From: Methanosarcina barkeri str. Wiesmoor
GTDB taxonomy: Archaea; Halobacteriota; Methanosarcinia; Methanosarcinales; Methanosarcinaceae
Direction of reading: 5' to 3'
Assembly: GCF_000969985.1 (NCBI RefSeq)
Contig: NZ_CP009526.1
Span: 248,001-312,000, forward strand
DNA: 64,000 nt
Shown here one piece after another: positions 46,037-55,461 of this stretch (position 1 is its first letter; each line of letters begins with the position of its first letter). The notes beneath the pieces are model-generated. The model saw nothing but the letters and a program-made list of their open reading frames with translations, did no database searches and was not told the origin of the DNA. The position numbers were made by a program, and so were the translations under genes.

Positions 46037-47422
46037 TTAGAAGCCGTAGTTCTCCGGCTTGAAGACCTTAACTTCACTCTTGTATTTTGTAAGGCAGTCG
46101 TCCATGAACTTGTCCATGTCGTCTGGAAGAGCTTCGAGAGCTGCCTTTGCGTCTGCGAGGGCTTTGGTTTCGAACCTGGAGAGCTCGAGTTTGCCGGCTG
46201 CACCTTCTTCAATAATGTTGCAGCATTCGATTGCAGCGTTCTTTGCTCTGAGGTAGATATTGTCTCCGTCCTTAACAATCGACTGACCTACTCTGTATGC
46301 ATTGTCGTATGCAAGCATATAGGCCTGTGGGTCTCTGTATCTGTCGGAGAGCATCATAAGATCCCTGAGAACTTTGTCGTTCTTGGTTTCAAGAGCAGTG
46401 TTCATGAGAGCGCAGTCGTATGCGAGGGTTTCGGACCAGCACTGAACAGTTGTACCGCCGAATTCACCGTGGTATTCTACGGACTCGTTAGACCAGCAGT
46501 CACAGCACTGCATGACCAGGTTACCCATTACGTCAGAGTGAGCACAGGTTGAAGTCTTACCTTCCATGGTCATCGGCATACCTGTGATGGCTTTGACAAT
46601 AATATTTTCATATCCGCAGTCTTTTCCGGGTCCTACTGCACCTGCTTCGTATGCAACGAGGGATCTTGGAGCAGAGATTGCCCTTGCGATAACTGCGATG
46701 GTATGGGCCAGGTTTTTGTTGAGCAGTCCACCACCAATGAACATTGCGGTGTTTGCCTGAGCACAGTCTGTATCACCTGCAGAAATAGTGCCGGTCTTCT
46801 TTGCAATCTTGGAGATGTCAGTCCAGATCAATTCCATATCAATGGAACCGAGACAGCCAATTGAGTAGAGTAAACCTGGGATATCGTTCCTGAGAACTGC
46901 ATAGTCAAAAACTTCCTTACCACCCATACTCTCTACAGAAAGCAGGTCTGCACCATTCTCGGCACACTGTTCGAATGCCTCAAGGAAGACAGAGTATTTG
47001 TCGCCTCTGAGCTGCAGGAATTCTCTGTTCTCACGGATATCACCAATGGTGTGGCGGAGTGCGCACTTTATGCCATATTCATCGTGGTATTTCTCCATAA
47101 TGGTTTTCTGGGCATGTGCAACTTCTGCTCCCCATGAAGGGTTATTGGACATCTGCTGAACGTGTTCGGTTTCAAGGATAATTGCTGGGAAACCAACCTG
47201 CACCATTCTCTCCATAACGTCAGTGGTGATCCTCTCGTATTCTTTTATGAGCTTTTCCTTGGATGCACCAGCTTCAGGTCTAGGAGCATAATTAATTTCA
47301 GGAATAGTGTAACCTGCACCGATCTCGAGGTCAAGACCTGCCTTTACAGGGTACTTGGATACGCCGAAAGTCATTTCGTCTGCGTTTGCGTATGCCATTG
47401 AAGTGTATCTTTTTGCTGCCAT
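46037..47422 (-). CDS. mtaB: Methanol:corrinoid methyltransferase MtaB
   Basis: 461 residues, equal to characterised MtaB. It is the zinc enzyme that activates methanol and transfers its methyl group to Co(I) of MtaC, in the cytoplasm, as first step of methylotrophic methanogenesis. Zinc ligands known from M. barkeri are all present: Glu164 (SVES), Cys220 (DTDC) and Cys269 (KDCG). ATG 47422 follows GAGGTGAGAAAA; it reproduces the standard numbering, unlike the frame start at 47431. It lies 10 bases after mtaC, in one operon. Codon use is of the highly expressed type. Confidence 0.97.
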   Translation of the reverse strand: MAAKRYTSMAYANADEMTFGVSKYPVKAGLDLEIGAGYTIPEINYAPRPEAGASKEKLIKEYERITTDVMERMVQVGFPAIILETEHVQQMSNNPSWGAEVAHAQKTIMEKYHDEYGIKCALRHTIGDIRENREFLQLRGDKYSVFLEAFEQCAENGADLLSVESMGGKEVFDYAVLRNDIPGLLYSIGCLGSIDMELIWTDISKIAKKTGTISAGDTDCAQANTAMFIGGGLLNKNLAHTIAVIARAISAPRSLVAYEAGAVGPGKDCGYENIIVKAITGMPMTMEGKTSTCAHSDVMGNLVMQCCDCWSNESVEYHGEFGGTTVQCWSETLAYDCALMNTALETKNDKVLRDLMMLSDRYRDPQAYMLAYDNAYRVGQSIVKDGDNIYLRAKNAAIECCNIIEEGAAGKLELSRFETKALADAKAALEALPDDMDKFMDDCLTKYKSEVKVFKPENYGF

Positions 47423-47432
47423 TTTTCTCACC

Positions 47433-48209
47433 TCAGTGCTTGTGGAATTTCTCTCTTAGTTCTGTGACATCTGTAGTACCTGCAATGATTGCATCAGCAA
47501 TCTTGGGGGCGTCAGCGGCTTCTTCTCCATATACACCAAGTGCAAACTGGGATACGAAGTCCTGATTAACTGCGCCGCCACCGCATGCGAATGGAATCTT
47601 GATTCCATTTTCAAGGAGCATGTCATTAACTTCCTTGAATGCATACATGGTAGTTGTCATGAGGGCAGTACCTGTGAGCATAATTGGCTTCTCTTTTTGA
47701 ACTGCGGCGAGAACTTCTTCTGCAGGTACGTCCCTTCCAAGGTCAACTACATTGTAGCCATTTGCCCTGAGAAGAGCGGTAACGATGTTCTTTCCAATGT
47801 CGTGAACGTCACCTTCTGCGACGTGGCAGACAACGGTTCCTTTGGTTTTAGGAGTAGCACCAGAGTTTTCCTTACAATATTCGATACCTTCAAGCATGGC
47901 ATCAGCAGACATCATGACGTTAGGGAGGAAAATTACACCTTCGTCATAAAGTCTTATGACAACGCCCATACCGACCATGAGAGCGTCATCAATAAGATCA
48001 ATTGGGTCCTTACCAGCTTCGATTGCGGCCTGGAGACCCTCGACAACGTCATCTTCTTCTCCTTCGAAGATGGCCTTTGCGATCGGGTAGATAAGTTCGT
48101 CTTTAGGATAGAGTTCTTCTGCGGCTTCTTCAGGCGTCAATGCCTTTTCCAGAGCCACGTTGTATCTGGTTAAAACCTTTTTCAGACTTGCCTCTGTAAA
48201 GTCCAACAT
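47433..48209 (-). CDS. mtaC: Methanol corrinoid protein MtaC
   Basis: 258 residues. N-terminal helical cap (about 1-120) and Rossmann B12-binding domain (about 123-258). The signature DVHDIGKN gives His136 as lower cobalt ligand, the same number as in M. barkeri MtaC. Further corrinoid-contact motifs are TGTALMTTTM (near 200) and ACGGGAVNQDF (near 228). It receives the methyl group from MtaB and gives it to MtaA (not in this window). ATG follows ACGGAGGTTTAAAAAT. Regulated presumably by the two Msr-type proteins divergently encoded upstream. Confidence 0.97.
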   Translation of the reverse strand: MLDFTEASLKKVLTRYNVALEKALTPEEAAEELYPKDELIYPIAKAIFEGEEDDVVEGLQAAIEAGKDPIDLIDDALMVGMGVVIRLYDEGVIFLPNVMMSADAMLEGIEYCKENSGATPKTKGTVVCHVAEGDVHDIGKNIVTALLRANGYNVVDLGRDVPAEEVLAAVQKEKPIMLTGTALMTTTMYAFKEVNDMLLENGIKIPFACGGGAVNQDFVSQFALGVYGEEAADAPKIADAIIAGTTDVTELREKFHKH

Positions 48210-49138
48210 ATTTTTAAACCTCCGTTTTGGTTTTTAGCAAAAAGGTCGCTACCGTTACCGGGTCTGCAGTCCCGGACATGTTCGGTGTCGTGAGGTTCCG
48301 GCTTTACCTCCATGAAGTCCTTCTTGAGGATATTCAGCCCTGAATATAATTTATAAGTTCTACAGAATTTTAAATCTACAATTCATACGTTCTACAGGAT
48401 TCTAGATTTTGTTCAGGGTCTACCAGCGAAAGAATTTTCTTCTTCTCACCGGAACCTTTCCTTTTTGATTAATTTGCATGTCTGCTAATGCTGACACGTT
48501 TTTACAGTATTATTAGGGGAAATTATCACATATACCATAACCGACGGAAATTTTTTTCTGGTTTTTACAGGTCAATAAGAGGTCTGAAATTTTGAATCGA
48601 TTACAAAGCATTTTGACTTGAAATTTTATGCACTCGTTATTCAGGACATATTGCCCTTAAATTTTTGAAGTAAATTTGCAAAACATCTGGACTTTTTTTA
48701 GATTTATGAGTTTTTAGATGCGTGATGAAATTCATATTAAAATAGTTTAAACAATGCGATTATTCAGATAAATCCCATCAAAAATTTCAATGATCATACT
48801 CTACTCTTTCAGTTTTATACAACTTAATTATTCTGTCATTTAAGGTACTAATAACGTATAAGTGGGTCTAATGCTATCGTTTTTGGCGAAACCTAAAATT
48901 ATTTCAATATTCTGCAAATTATATTAATAAGATGCTTTCGCGTTTAAAATTATTAATCCAAATTCTTTTATATAAATGGATATATCGAATCTCAATATAT
49001 GGCACAAACGCTTCTTCCTATTCAGGTCGTATAAAGTCAGACTGGAACTTGAAGTTACATCTGTCTTTGTGCGGGGACTTTAGTGTCACATGATACAGAG
49101 ATTTTATATTAACACAAAACTCGATAGAAGTGGTTTGA
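48210..49138. promoter_or_regulatory. Divergent regulatory region between mtaC and the Msr-type gene
   Basis: 929 bases. On the mtaC side are hairpins CCGGG/CCCGG (48258-48275) and GAGGT/ACCTC (48292-48310), in what would be the mtaC leader. A TTTTATATAAA box at 48966-48976 is well placed for the plus-strand regulator and would give a leader of about 140 bases. Long mtaCB leaders are known in Methanosarcina acetivorans. The mtaC transcription start cannot be fixed by eye; CTTATAAATTAT (minus strand near 48345) is one TATA candidate. Confidence 0.55.
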
Positions 49139-49993
49139 ATGCAACATGAGTTAATAGATGTAGTATTTCGTTCCCAGAAAAGAAGAGACCTCCTTTTACT
49201 CTTGGGAGAGAAACCAAGAACAATGGAAGAAATTAAGACCCTTCTTGATGTTTCTCCCACGGCTATCTTACCCCAGATCAAAAGGCTTACAGACAGTAAC
49301 CTTGTTATTCAAAAAAATGGCAGCTATGAATTAACAGATATGGGAGATCAGGTCTTTAAAAAAGCCCAGTCCCTTATCAATGTCCTTACTTTACTCGAAC
49401 AAGACAATTACTGGATCGAACATGACCTCAGTGGAATTCCCAAGTATCTCCTCGACAGAATAGGAGACTTAAAGGACTGCAAGCTGGTTGACCCCGATCC
49501 GAGCCAGATTTTTGAGCCGAGTACGGAACTTTTAAGTTTCTTTTCCTCATCACGTTATCTGATGGTATTTTCGTCCTTCTACAGGCCTGAGTTCCTTCCC
49601 CTTTACACAAGGCTTGGAAGGCTGGAGTCAGATGTTACCCTTATTTTCACTGAGTCAGTACTCGAAAAAATTATGCAGAATTATGAAAAGAAGATAAGAA
49701 AACTTGCTACGCTGCAAAACACCGAGCTTTTTGTCTGTAATGACGGAGTCAAGCTAGCTGAACTTATGGTCTCAGACCGTGGGATGATAATTTCTCTCTT
49801 TGATGGCAATGGGAGATTTTATTACGAGTACATGTCCTGTTCCGAACCAGAGGCCATAAACTGGGCAAAAGAGCTTATTGAGTTCTATAAATCAAGAGCC
49901 TGGCAGATTGAGAACGAGCAATGTATCGATAATTTTATCGGTACAACCGAAAGCGAAGTTTTTTCGGAATCCATGATGTTCAGCCTACACTGA
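49139..49993 (+). CDS. Msr-type transcriptional regulator (ArsR-like wHTH with FilR1 domain)
   Basis: 284 residues. The N-terminal winged helix (about 5-80; KRRDLLLLLGEKPRTMEEIKTLLDVSP, LVIQKNGSYELTDMG) is followed by a DUF1724/FilR1-middle domain (about 120-265; SSRYLMVFSSFYRPEFLPLY, ELFVCNDGVKLAELMVSDRGM). M. acetivorans Msr proteins of this build activate individual mtaCB operons, in pairs. The position divergent from mtaC and next to a second such gene makes it the likely activator of this mtaCB. ATG follows TAGAAGTGGTTTGA; a promoter box is at 48966. Confidence 0.88.
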   Translation: MQHELIDVVFRSQKRRDLLLLLGEKPRTMEEIKTLLDVSPTAILPQIKRLTDSNLVIQKNGSYELTDMGDQVFKKAQSLINVLTLLEQDNYWIEHDLSGIPKYLLDRIGDLKDCKLVDPDPSQIFEPSTELLSFFSSSRYLMVFSSFYRPEFLPLYTRLGRLESDVTLIFTESVLEKIMQNYEKKIRKLATLQNTELFVCNDGVKLAELMVSDRGMIISLFDGNGRFYYEYMSCSEPEAINWAKELIEFYKSRAWQIENEQCIDNFIGTTESEVFSESMMFSLH

Positions 49994-50186
49994 TAGACAA
50001 GGCAACTGGTTTGCAAGACCACTTATAGGCAATTTGAAAAACAGTATGTAAGCCAGTTGGCAAGGACATTTATAAGGCAATTTGTAAGTGGTTGGCAAGG
50101 TAGTTTGTTCAGATGTAAATCATCAGAGTCGAATCTCCAGCCAAATTCAGAATCTCTTTAGAACCCCTTTATGAAGGTTAAATTGA

Positions 50187-50978
50187 ATGAGTACAGAACT
50201 TCAGTTAATAGACACAATTTTTTTTTCGGACAAGAGGAAAAATTTACTTTTACTCCTGAAGGAAGGGCCAAAGACAATTGAAGAAATTAAAAAAGGGCTT
50301 AAAGTCAGTTCCAGTCCTATAATGGCCCAGATCCGAATCCTGCTCAAAGAAGGGTTGCTGGTGCAAAAAGGAGATATTTATTGTCTCTCTGTAAAAGGAA
50401 AGCTTATTGTTCCAAAAATGGAACCTCTTCTCTCCACTTTTCAGGTTTTCGACGAAAACCATGAATACTGGGCAAGACAAAATTTGCGGACTCTCCCTCC
50501 TCACTTGCTGGACCGAATTGGAGAACTTGGTAGCTGTAAAGAGCTTTTACCTGAGAAAACCCATATTTTTGATTACCCTCCTGAAATTATGGATCCTCTT
50601 TACAAATCCAGGACAGTTATGGAAATTTCTTCAATTTTTCGCCCTGGATATCCAAGTCTATATCTAGACCTTGCAAAAAGAGACATCGAGGTCTCGCTTA
50701 TTCTGGAAAGGCAAATATATGAAAAACTAGTTTCCGATTACAGTGCAGCTGTAGAGGAGTTTTTGAATCTAAAAAACACACGTCTTTTTGTCTGCGACCA
50801 TAAAATTGAGCTTGCTTCCAGCATTGTTACCGATCGCTTTACATCACTATCCATGATCTCTAAAGAAGGAAGGTACTATAACCATGAGATGGTAAGTTTT
50901 GAGAAAAGCGCCTTTGTCTGGGGGCAGGAACTTTTTAACTATTACAAAGATCTGTCCGAACAAATAACTCAAATTTAA
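50187..50978 (+). CDS. Msr-type transcriptional regulator (second of pair)
   Basis: 263 residues, homologous along its length to the preceding protein: winged helix DKRKNLLLLLKEGPKTIEEIKKGLKVS (about 12-38), wing LVQKGDIYCLSVKG, and FilR1-middle domain with SRTVMEISSIFRPGYPSLY and RLFVCDHKIELASSIVTDR. The pair probably arose by duplication and may act together, as MsrA/MsrB and MsrD/MsrE do. ATG after GAAGGTTAAATTGA. The 193-base gap from the first gene includes a repeated GCCAGTTGGCAAGG/AAGTGGTTGGCAAGG motif. Confidence 0.88.
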   Translation: MSTELQLIDTIFFSDKRKNLLLLLKEGPKTIEEIKKGLKVSSSPIMAQIRILLKEGLLVQKGDIYCLSVKGKLIVPKMEPLLSTFQVFDENHEYWARQNLRTLPPHLLDRIGELGSCKELLPEKTHIFDYPPEIMDPLYKSRTVMEISSIFRPGYPSLYLDLAKRDIEVSLILERQIYEKLVSDYSAAVEEFLNLKNTRLFVCDHKIELASSIVTDRFTSLSMISKEGRYYNHEMVSFEKSAFVWGQELFNYYKDLSEQITQI

Positions 50979-51004
50979 TTTTTTAATTAATTTAATTTTC
51001 AAAC

Positions 51005-51260
51005 AGTTTAGTTTCCAACTAATATAGTTTCTTAATCAGTTTAGTTTCCAATTAATGTAGTTTTTTAATCAGTTTAGTTTCCGAGCCTATCCCAAAACCT
51101 ATTTTATTCTAAATCATCATGAGTTTTCGGGATTACTTTAGTGATTAGGTATTCAATTGATTGTTCCAAATACGAGATTCAACAAATCAAATTCTGAGTT
51201 TCGGGATAGGCTTTCCAACTAATGTAGTTTCTTAATCAGTTTAGTTCTTAGCTAATTTAG
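51005..51260 (+). repeat. 33-bp tandem repeat interrupted by element B
   Basis: About four units of the type AGTTTAGTTTCCAACTAATA followed by TAGTTTCTTAATC, exact 33-base period at first. The third unit is split by element B copy 2, with TTTCC on both sides of the insertion. Confidence 0.75.
51083..51213. mobile_element. MITE-like element B, copy 2 (about 130 bp)
   Basis: Starts GAGCCTATCCCAAAAC and ends GTTTCGGGATAGGC. It interrupts a tandem repeat unit, and TTTCC is present at 51078-51082 and 51212-51216, so a 5-bp target duplication is likely. It is highly similar to copy 1 at 6468. Confidence 0.75.
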
Positions 51261-51314
51261 TTTTTTTCCGTTCCCAAAGCTTGAAATAATCCTAAGTTCC
51301 AACTTGTTTAAACA

Positions 51315-51791
51315 ATGAAAAAACAAGGTTTCCCACCAGTCATTGACGAAAATACTGAAATCCTGATTCTCGGGTCTCTTCCAGGAGACGTTTCTATCAG
51401 GAAGCATCAATACTATGGGCATCCAGGCAATGATTTCTGGAGGCTGCTTGGCAGTATTATCGGAGAAGACCTTCAGAGTATAAATTATCAAAATCGGCTT
51501 GAGGCCCTGAAACGCAATAAAATCGGGCTCTGGGATGTTTTCAAAGCCGGAAAAAGGGAGGGAAACGAGGATACAAAGATAAAGGACGAAGAAATAAACC
51601 AATTTTCAATACTGAAAGACATGGCTCCGAACCTGAAGCTGGTTCTTTTTAACGGCAAAAAATCCGGAGAGTATGAACCGATTTTGAGGGCAATGGGATA
51701 TGAAACGAAAATCCTCCTTTCGTCAAGCGGAGCAAACCGGCGATCTTTAAAAAGTAGAAAATCGGGATGGGCAGAAGCTTTCAAGCGTTGA
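51315..51791 (+). CDS. Hypoxanthine-DNA glycosylase, UDG family 6
   Basis: 158 residues. A deamination-repair glycosylase of the uracil-DNA-glycosylase superfamily; the family 6 enzymes remove hypoxanthine from DNA. The core motif LILGSLPGDVSIRKHQYYGHPGNDFWRLL in parts (GSLPGD near 20, YYGHPGNDFW near 34), IGLWDVFKAGKREG near 75 and the late loop LLSSSGANRR near 136 fit that family. ATG after CTTGTTTAAACA; no clear ribosome site. Cytoplasmic. It is followed by a ferredoxin gene on the other strand. Confidence 0.88.
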   Translation: MKKQGFPPVIDENTEILILGSLPGDVSIRKHQYYGHPGNDFWRLLGSIIGEDLQSINYQNRLEALKRNKIGLWDVFKAGKREGNEDTKIKDEEINQFSILKDMAPNLKLVLFNGKKSGEYEPILRAMGYETKILLSSSGANRRSLKSRKSGWAEAFKR

Positions 51792-51891
51792 TCGACTCTT
51801 CTTTACTTGACCAACCTTGTACCCATTTTTCCGAATACTTGGATTTTGTTCACAGAACTTATTTAAAACATAGAATTCCGATTCATTCAGG

Positions 51892-52071
51892 TTATTCGAT
51901 CGTTATGGCTTCATTGGGGCAGGCTTCTTCACAGGCTCCACATTCTACACATTCATCTTCATCTACAACTGCGCAACCTTCTTCTTCATCAATAACGATT
52001 GCTTCTACCGGACACTCGTCCACGCAGGTTCCGCAGCCTGTACACTCTTCTTTTTTGACTTTTGCTGGCAT
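51892..52071 (-). CDS. 2[4Fe-4S] ferredoxin (second copy)
   Basis: 59 residues. Cysteine motifs [12 protein letters not shown] and [12 protein letters not shown]; between them an acidic loop with an additional Cys ([12 protein letters not shown]). It is very similar to the ferredoxin at 22693-22875 and starts [10 protein letters not shown]. The start codon follows GGAGCCATAAG in minus reading. A low-potential electron carrier; which of the two serves which oxidoreductase is unknown. Confidence 0.95.
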   Translation of the reverse strand: MPAKVKKEECTGCGTCVDECPVEAIVIDEEEGCAVVDEDECVECGACEEACPNEAITIE

Positions 52072-52350
52072 CTTATGGCTCCTTTATTTTTTCCAACTAT
52101 TTCTATACTTTTCTTACATTAATATTCAGATTAGTATTTTGGATCAGTATTTTTTAAGGCATATCCGGAATTTAGAATCTAAATTAGTCTGAAGTCCAGA
52201 TAAGTTAAATTTAGATTAGTCTGAAATTTAGATTAGTTTAAAGTCCAGGTTAACCTGAACCTCTTTATAAACATGTCGTTTTAAATATATAAATCTAAAG
52301 TATAATACTCCAACCCATTTTACCAGCAAAGTTTCTTTTTGTTCTTTTTT

Positions 52351-54270
52351 TCACTTGCTAATGATTTGTGTTTTTCCCAATCGATCCAGAATTTCAAGCA
52401 ACTTTTTCTTGAACCTGTTTGCTTCCCGAACCTGCCTGAGATAAGCTTCCCACTCTTCTTTCTTTCCAATAGGTTCCAGAGTCTCCTTTATTTTCCGGAG
52501 GTATATTGATGCTACTTCATATGAGCTTACTTTTGTTTTGGAGATCAGGTCTTCTGCAATGTTTTTCCAGATTTCAATCGAAACCTCAGGATATTTGTCC
52601 TTTACGGCGTTCGCAATTTCTTCTTCTAAAATGGATCGTCTGGATTTCTCGGCTTCACCTTTGCTTTTTTTAAGCTCTTCATACCAGTGAACTACCTCGT
52701 CAGCATCATTTTCTTGAATAGCTATCTGTATTAACAAATCAAAGACAGGAGGTTTAATTTTTTCTAACGAGCTTGCTTCCAGCAGCCCTGTTTTCGGAAG
52801 AATGCCGGGAAGAATTGAAAGCTCTTCTGCAATTTCGGGCTGGTTGACTGGCAATTTTCCGTTTCTCACATACTGGAGGGCAGCCTCTCGGATTTCCTTC
52901 CATTTCCCAATCTTTTTAGCGGCTTTCTGCATCCTGATATAGTTGGACAGTTGTGGAAATCTGAAAAAATTTTCCGCTTCAAGGGCAGCCACGAAAGGCC
53001 AGTTTTCCTCTATTTCGTTAATTTCAATAAGAGTTTGCAAGAGCTCATAGGCGGTGCCAGGATCATATTCTCTCAGTTTCTTGATTCCCCTATAAATCCA
53101 TTCTTCAGCTTTCTTTTTTTGCCCGGAATCAAGCAGTTCTCTAATAAGCCTTGTATAATTGCCTGTCCTTTCGGCTTCGAGCTCGGAGATTGGGATAATC
53201 TCTTCCGAATGCCCAGCTTTTCTCAGGGCATCGATAAGCCTGTCAACAACATAATCTCTTTCCCAGGATGACTCGTACAGGATATCTATTTCTTTTTCTT
53301 TTTCAGCTTTCTGCAACCGGATTTTCAGGGCTTCTGCAAATAGCATCCATTCTTTCTGAGTATGGCAGAGAGCAGGTTCATTAAGAATGCTGTAATCGTC
53401 TTTTAGCTCAAGCTCAAGGGCGTAAAGCATTTTCTCATGTGCAGGAAGAGAGGATTGGGATAAAGCCCTGAACACCACATCCATACAGCCGGAGATTTGT
53501 GTTCCTATATCTCCTTCATCATATTCCTCAATTTCTTCATATCTATCCATGAGCTCTTTTCCAATATCAAGCAGCTCGTCAGGATGCCCTGAATCAAGGA
53601 GGCTTTCCAGCCGAACCTGTACCTCTGAAAAATCAGGCATTTCTTCGCCTTCGTAAGTCCAGAAATCAGAACTCTTTAATTCTCTCCATAGCTCGTCCAT
53701 CTCGGAATAGATACTCCCAATAACTCCTTCCGGATTTTCAGATGCAAGGTTCTGGCGGTCCTTCAGATATCTGCCAAGCATGTTATCTTTTTTTGCAAAC
53801 GTTGCCAGTATCTCGATTAATTCCGGTTTTTCCAGCTTTTCCAGATATTCGCGGAAAATCTGCGAAGATGCCCCGGCCTCATAGGTTTCAGAAGCTCCGG
53901 CTCCTGCAAATCCTCTTCTAGATCTTTTAATAAGGATGTCTTCCTCAGTAACAACCGGCACATCTTCTCCCTGCTCAATAAGGTCGAGATATTCAAGTAC
54001 GGCTGCAACTCCGTGTTTGCAATCATGCCCGACAGGACAGGTACAGATAGAACTCAATTTTCCGTTTTCCAGGGAAACCTCGGTGAAATACTCTATTGTC
54101 CCCTCTACTCGCGCGACCAGGCTGCCTGCGGAAGTATACTTGATTTCTCTCACTCGCCCCTCTTCTTGATACTTAATCCCCTTTGCAGTGGCTTTTCCTC
54201 CAGCCCAGTCCTGGAGATCACTCCATTTAAGTTCCTTGAAAGTACAGGCAATTTTGCTTTCTTCTGGCAT
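52351..54270 (-). CDS. SWIM zinc-finger domain protein
   Basis: 639 residues. SWIM motif CTCPVGHDCKH (Cys76, Cys78, Cys84, His86), inside a domain of about 10-110 that starts FKELKWSDLQDWAGGKATAKG. The remainder is largely alpha-helical with many Glu, Lys and Leu, probably TPR/HEAT-like helical repeats (YALELELKDDYS, LLQTLIEINEIEENWPFVAALEAE). No signal peptide. SWIM domains bind DNA or protein partners; large helical SWIM proteins are common in methanogens and their role is unknown. Start ATG 54270; A-rich context without a clear site. Confidence 0.85.
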   Translation of the reverse strand: MPEESKIACTFKELKWSDLQDWAGGKATAKGIKYQEEGRVREIKYTSAGSLVARVEGTIEYFTEVSLENGKLSSICTCPVGHDCKHGVAAVLEYLDLIEQGEDVPVVTEEDILIKRSRRGFAGAGASETYEAGASSQIFREYLEKLEKPELIEILATFAKKDNMLGRYLKDRQNLASENPEGVIGSIYSEMDELWRELKSSDFWTYEGEEMPDFSEVQVRLESLLDSGHPDELLDIGKELMDRYEEIEEYDEGDIGTQISGCMDVVFRALSQSSLPAHEKMLYALELELKDDYSILNEPALCHTQKEWMLFAEALKIRLQKAEKEKEIDILYESSWERDYVVDRLIDALRKAGHSEEIIPISELEAERTGNYTRLIRELLDSGQKKKAEEWIYRGIKKLREYDPGTAYELLQTLIEINEIEENWPFVAALEAENFFRFPQLSNYIRMQKAAKKIGKWKEIREAALQYVRNGKLPVNQPEIAEELSILPGILPKTGLLEASSLEKIKPPVFDLLIQIAIQENDADEVVHWYEELKKSKGEAEKSRRSILEEEIANAVKDKYPEVSIEIWKNIAEDLISKTKVSSYEVASIYLRKIKETLEPIGKKEEWEAYLRQVREANRFKKKLLEILDRLGKTQIISK

Positions 54271-54489
54271 ATGCGATTATTTATATAAACGTAATATAAA
54301 AATAAACTTATGGTCTCTGTTATATAATTCAGTGCATTAGATACCAGTTGCGCGCCGGAATTGCCGAGGACGAAATCTTGTTTTCTGGATGTTAACTACT
54401 TAACTGGCATAGAATTGCTGAATATCGGAGCCAGCCTCAATTATTGATTTTTAAATCCCAATAGCCGTACCTCAAGGGTTGTGGAGCCG

Positions 54490-55461
54490 TCAGAGTTTAA
54501 GTCCGAAATTACCCGTGTCAATCCAGTTCATTGAGATAAGAGACCAGAAATCCACTGCGAACTTACTCAGGACATATTCATAGGGAAGCCAGCCATATCC
54601 CTGCTCTCCCCAGCCTGTACCCCAGGAGTTGCGAATCAGAAGGGCACCTGTGGTTTCATTGTTGCTAAGGGTGTTTTTGATTTTCATGTTATCGTCATAT
54701 CCGACAGCAACGACTGCATGGCCCCATATTGCCTGTTCTTTGGGACTTGGGAAGGGAATTCCGCCTTTTATATCTGTATCGTTGAAAGAGGGAAACCCAA
54801 AGAAACCGAACATTGAAGGTATTCCTGCTGCAAGGTACTTTTTCACACTAATAAGAACATCTGCAGGCAGGATGTTCATACCCTGAGGATCGTGGCAGAA
54901 ATATTTAAGGGCTTCAAAATTATCGGCAAGCGAATATACAAAATTCGAGGGTTCTTCATCAAAGGTTGGTTCCCCTGCCGGTCCTGGGATTTTTCTGTCA
55001 GTATAAGGGTGATATTTTTCAGGAGGAACCCCGCAAAGAACAAGAGCTGCCATAGTATCTCGGAGCCAGGCTCCGGTATCTCCTTTAACGCCCATTAGGT
55101 TTCTTGTCGTCTTGTAAACAAAAAGCCTTGATCCATCAATGTATTTTCCAAAAGCCCTCCTCTGGAAGTATTCAATCACTCCTATGCCTGCGTGGGCAGT
55201 ACAGGAACCCAGATCCATCTGATTTTCAATCGGTGAACACCAGTTTCTAAGGTCTACCGATGTGGGCAGTTCAGGAGCTTTAGATTTCTTTTTGGAGGAC
55301 AGGAGACCAAGTTTTTCTGCCATTTTGGGAATTTTGGCATCTTCTATTGTTCCTTCTGTGTAATCTCTCAAGTCCGGTAATGGAGGGAGCCAACCAGTTG
55401 AAAAAGTTTCTTCAGTGTCCGGAATCTTCACTTTTTCAAAAGCAGCTGCTATACCAATCAT
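54490..55461 (-). CDS. Papain-like (C1A) cysteine protease
   Basis: 323 residues from ATG 55461, chosen because GTGGGGTAATGAA precedes it. The catalytic set is complete: Gln81 (ENQMD), Cys87 (GSCTAHA), His248 (WGHAVVAVGYDD) and Asn278 (IRNSWGTGWGEQGYG). The N-terminal 60 residues look like a short propeptide; no signal peptide or membrane helix is visible, so the enzyme may be intracellular or exported by another route. C1A peptidases are known in Methanosarcina but uncommon in archaea overall. Confidence 0.92.
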   Translation of the reverse strand: MIGIAAAFEKVKIPDTEETFSTGWLPPLPDLRDYTEGTIEDAKIPKMAEKLGLLSSKKKSKAPELPTSVDLRNWCSPIENQMDLGSCTAHAGIGVIEYFQRRAFGKYIDGSRLFVYKTTRNLMGVKGDTGAWLRDTMAALVLCGVPPEKYHPYTDRKIPGPAGEPTFDEEPSNFVYSLADNFEALKYFCHDPQGMNILPADVLISVKKYLAAGIPSMFGFFGFPSFNDTDIKGGIPFPSPKEQAIWGHAVVAVGYDDNMKIKNTLSNNETTGALLIRNSWGTGWGEQGYGWLPYEYVLSKFAVDFWSLISMNWIDTGNFGLKL

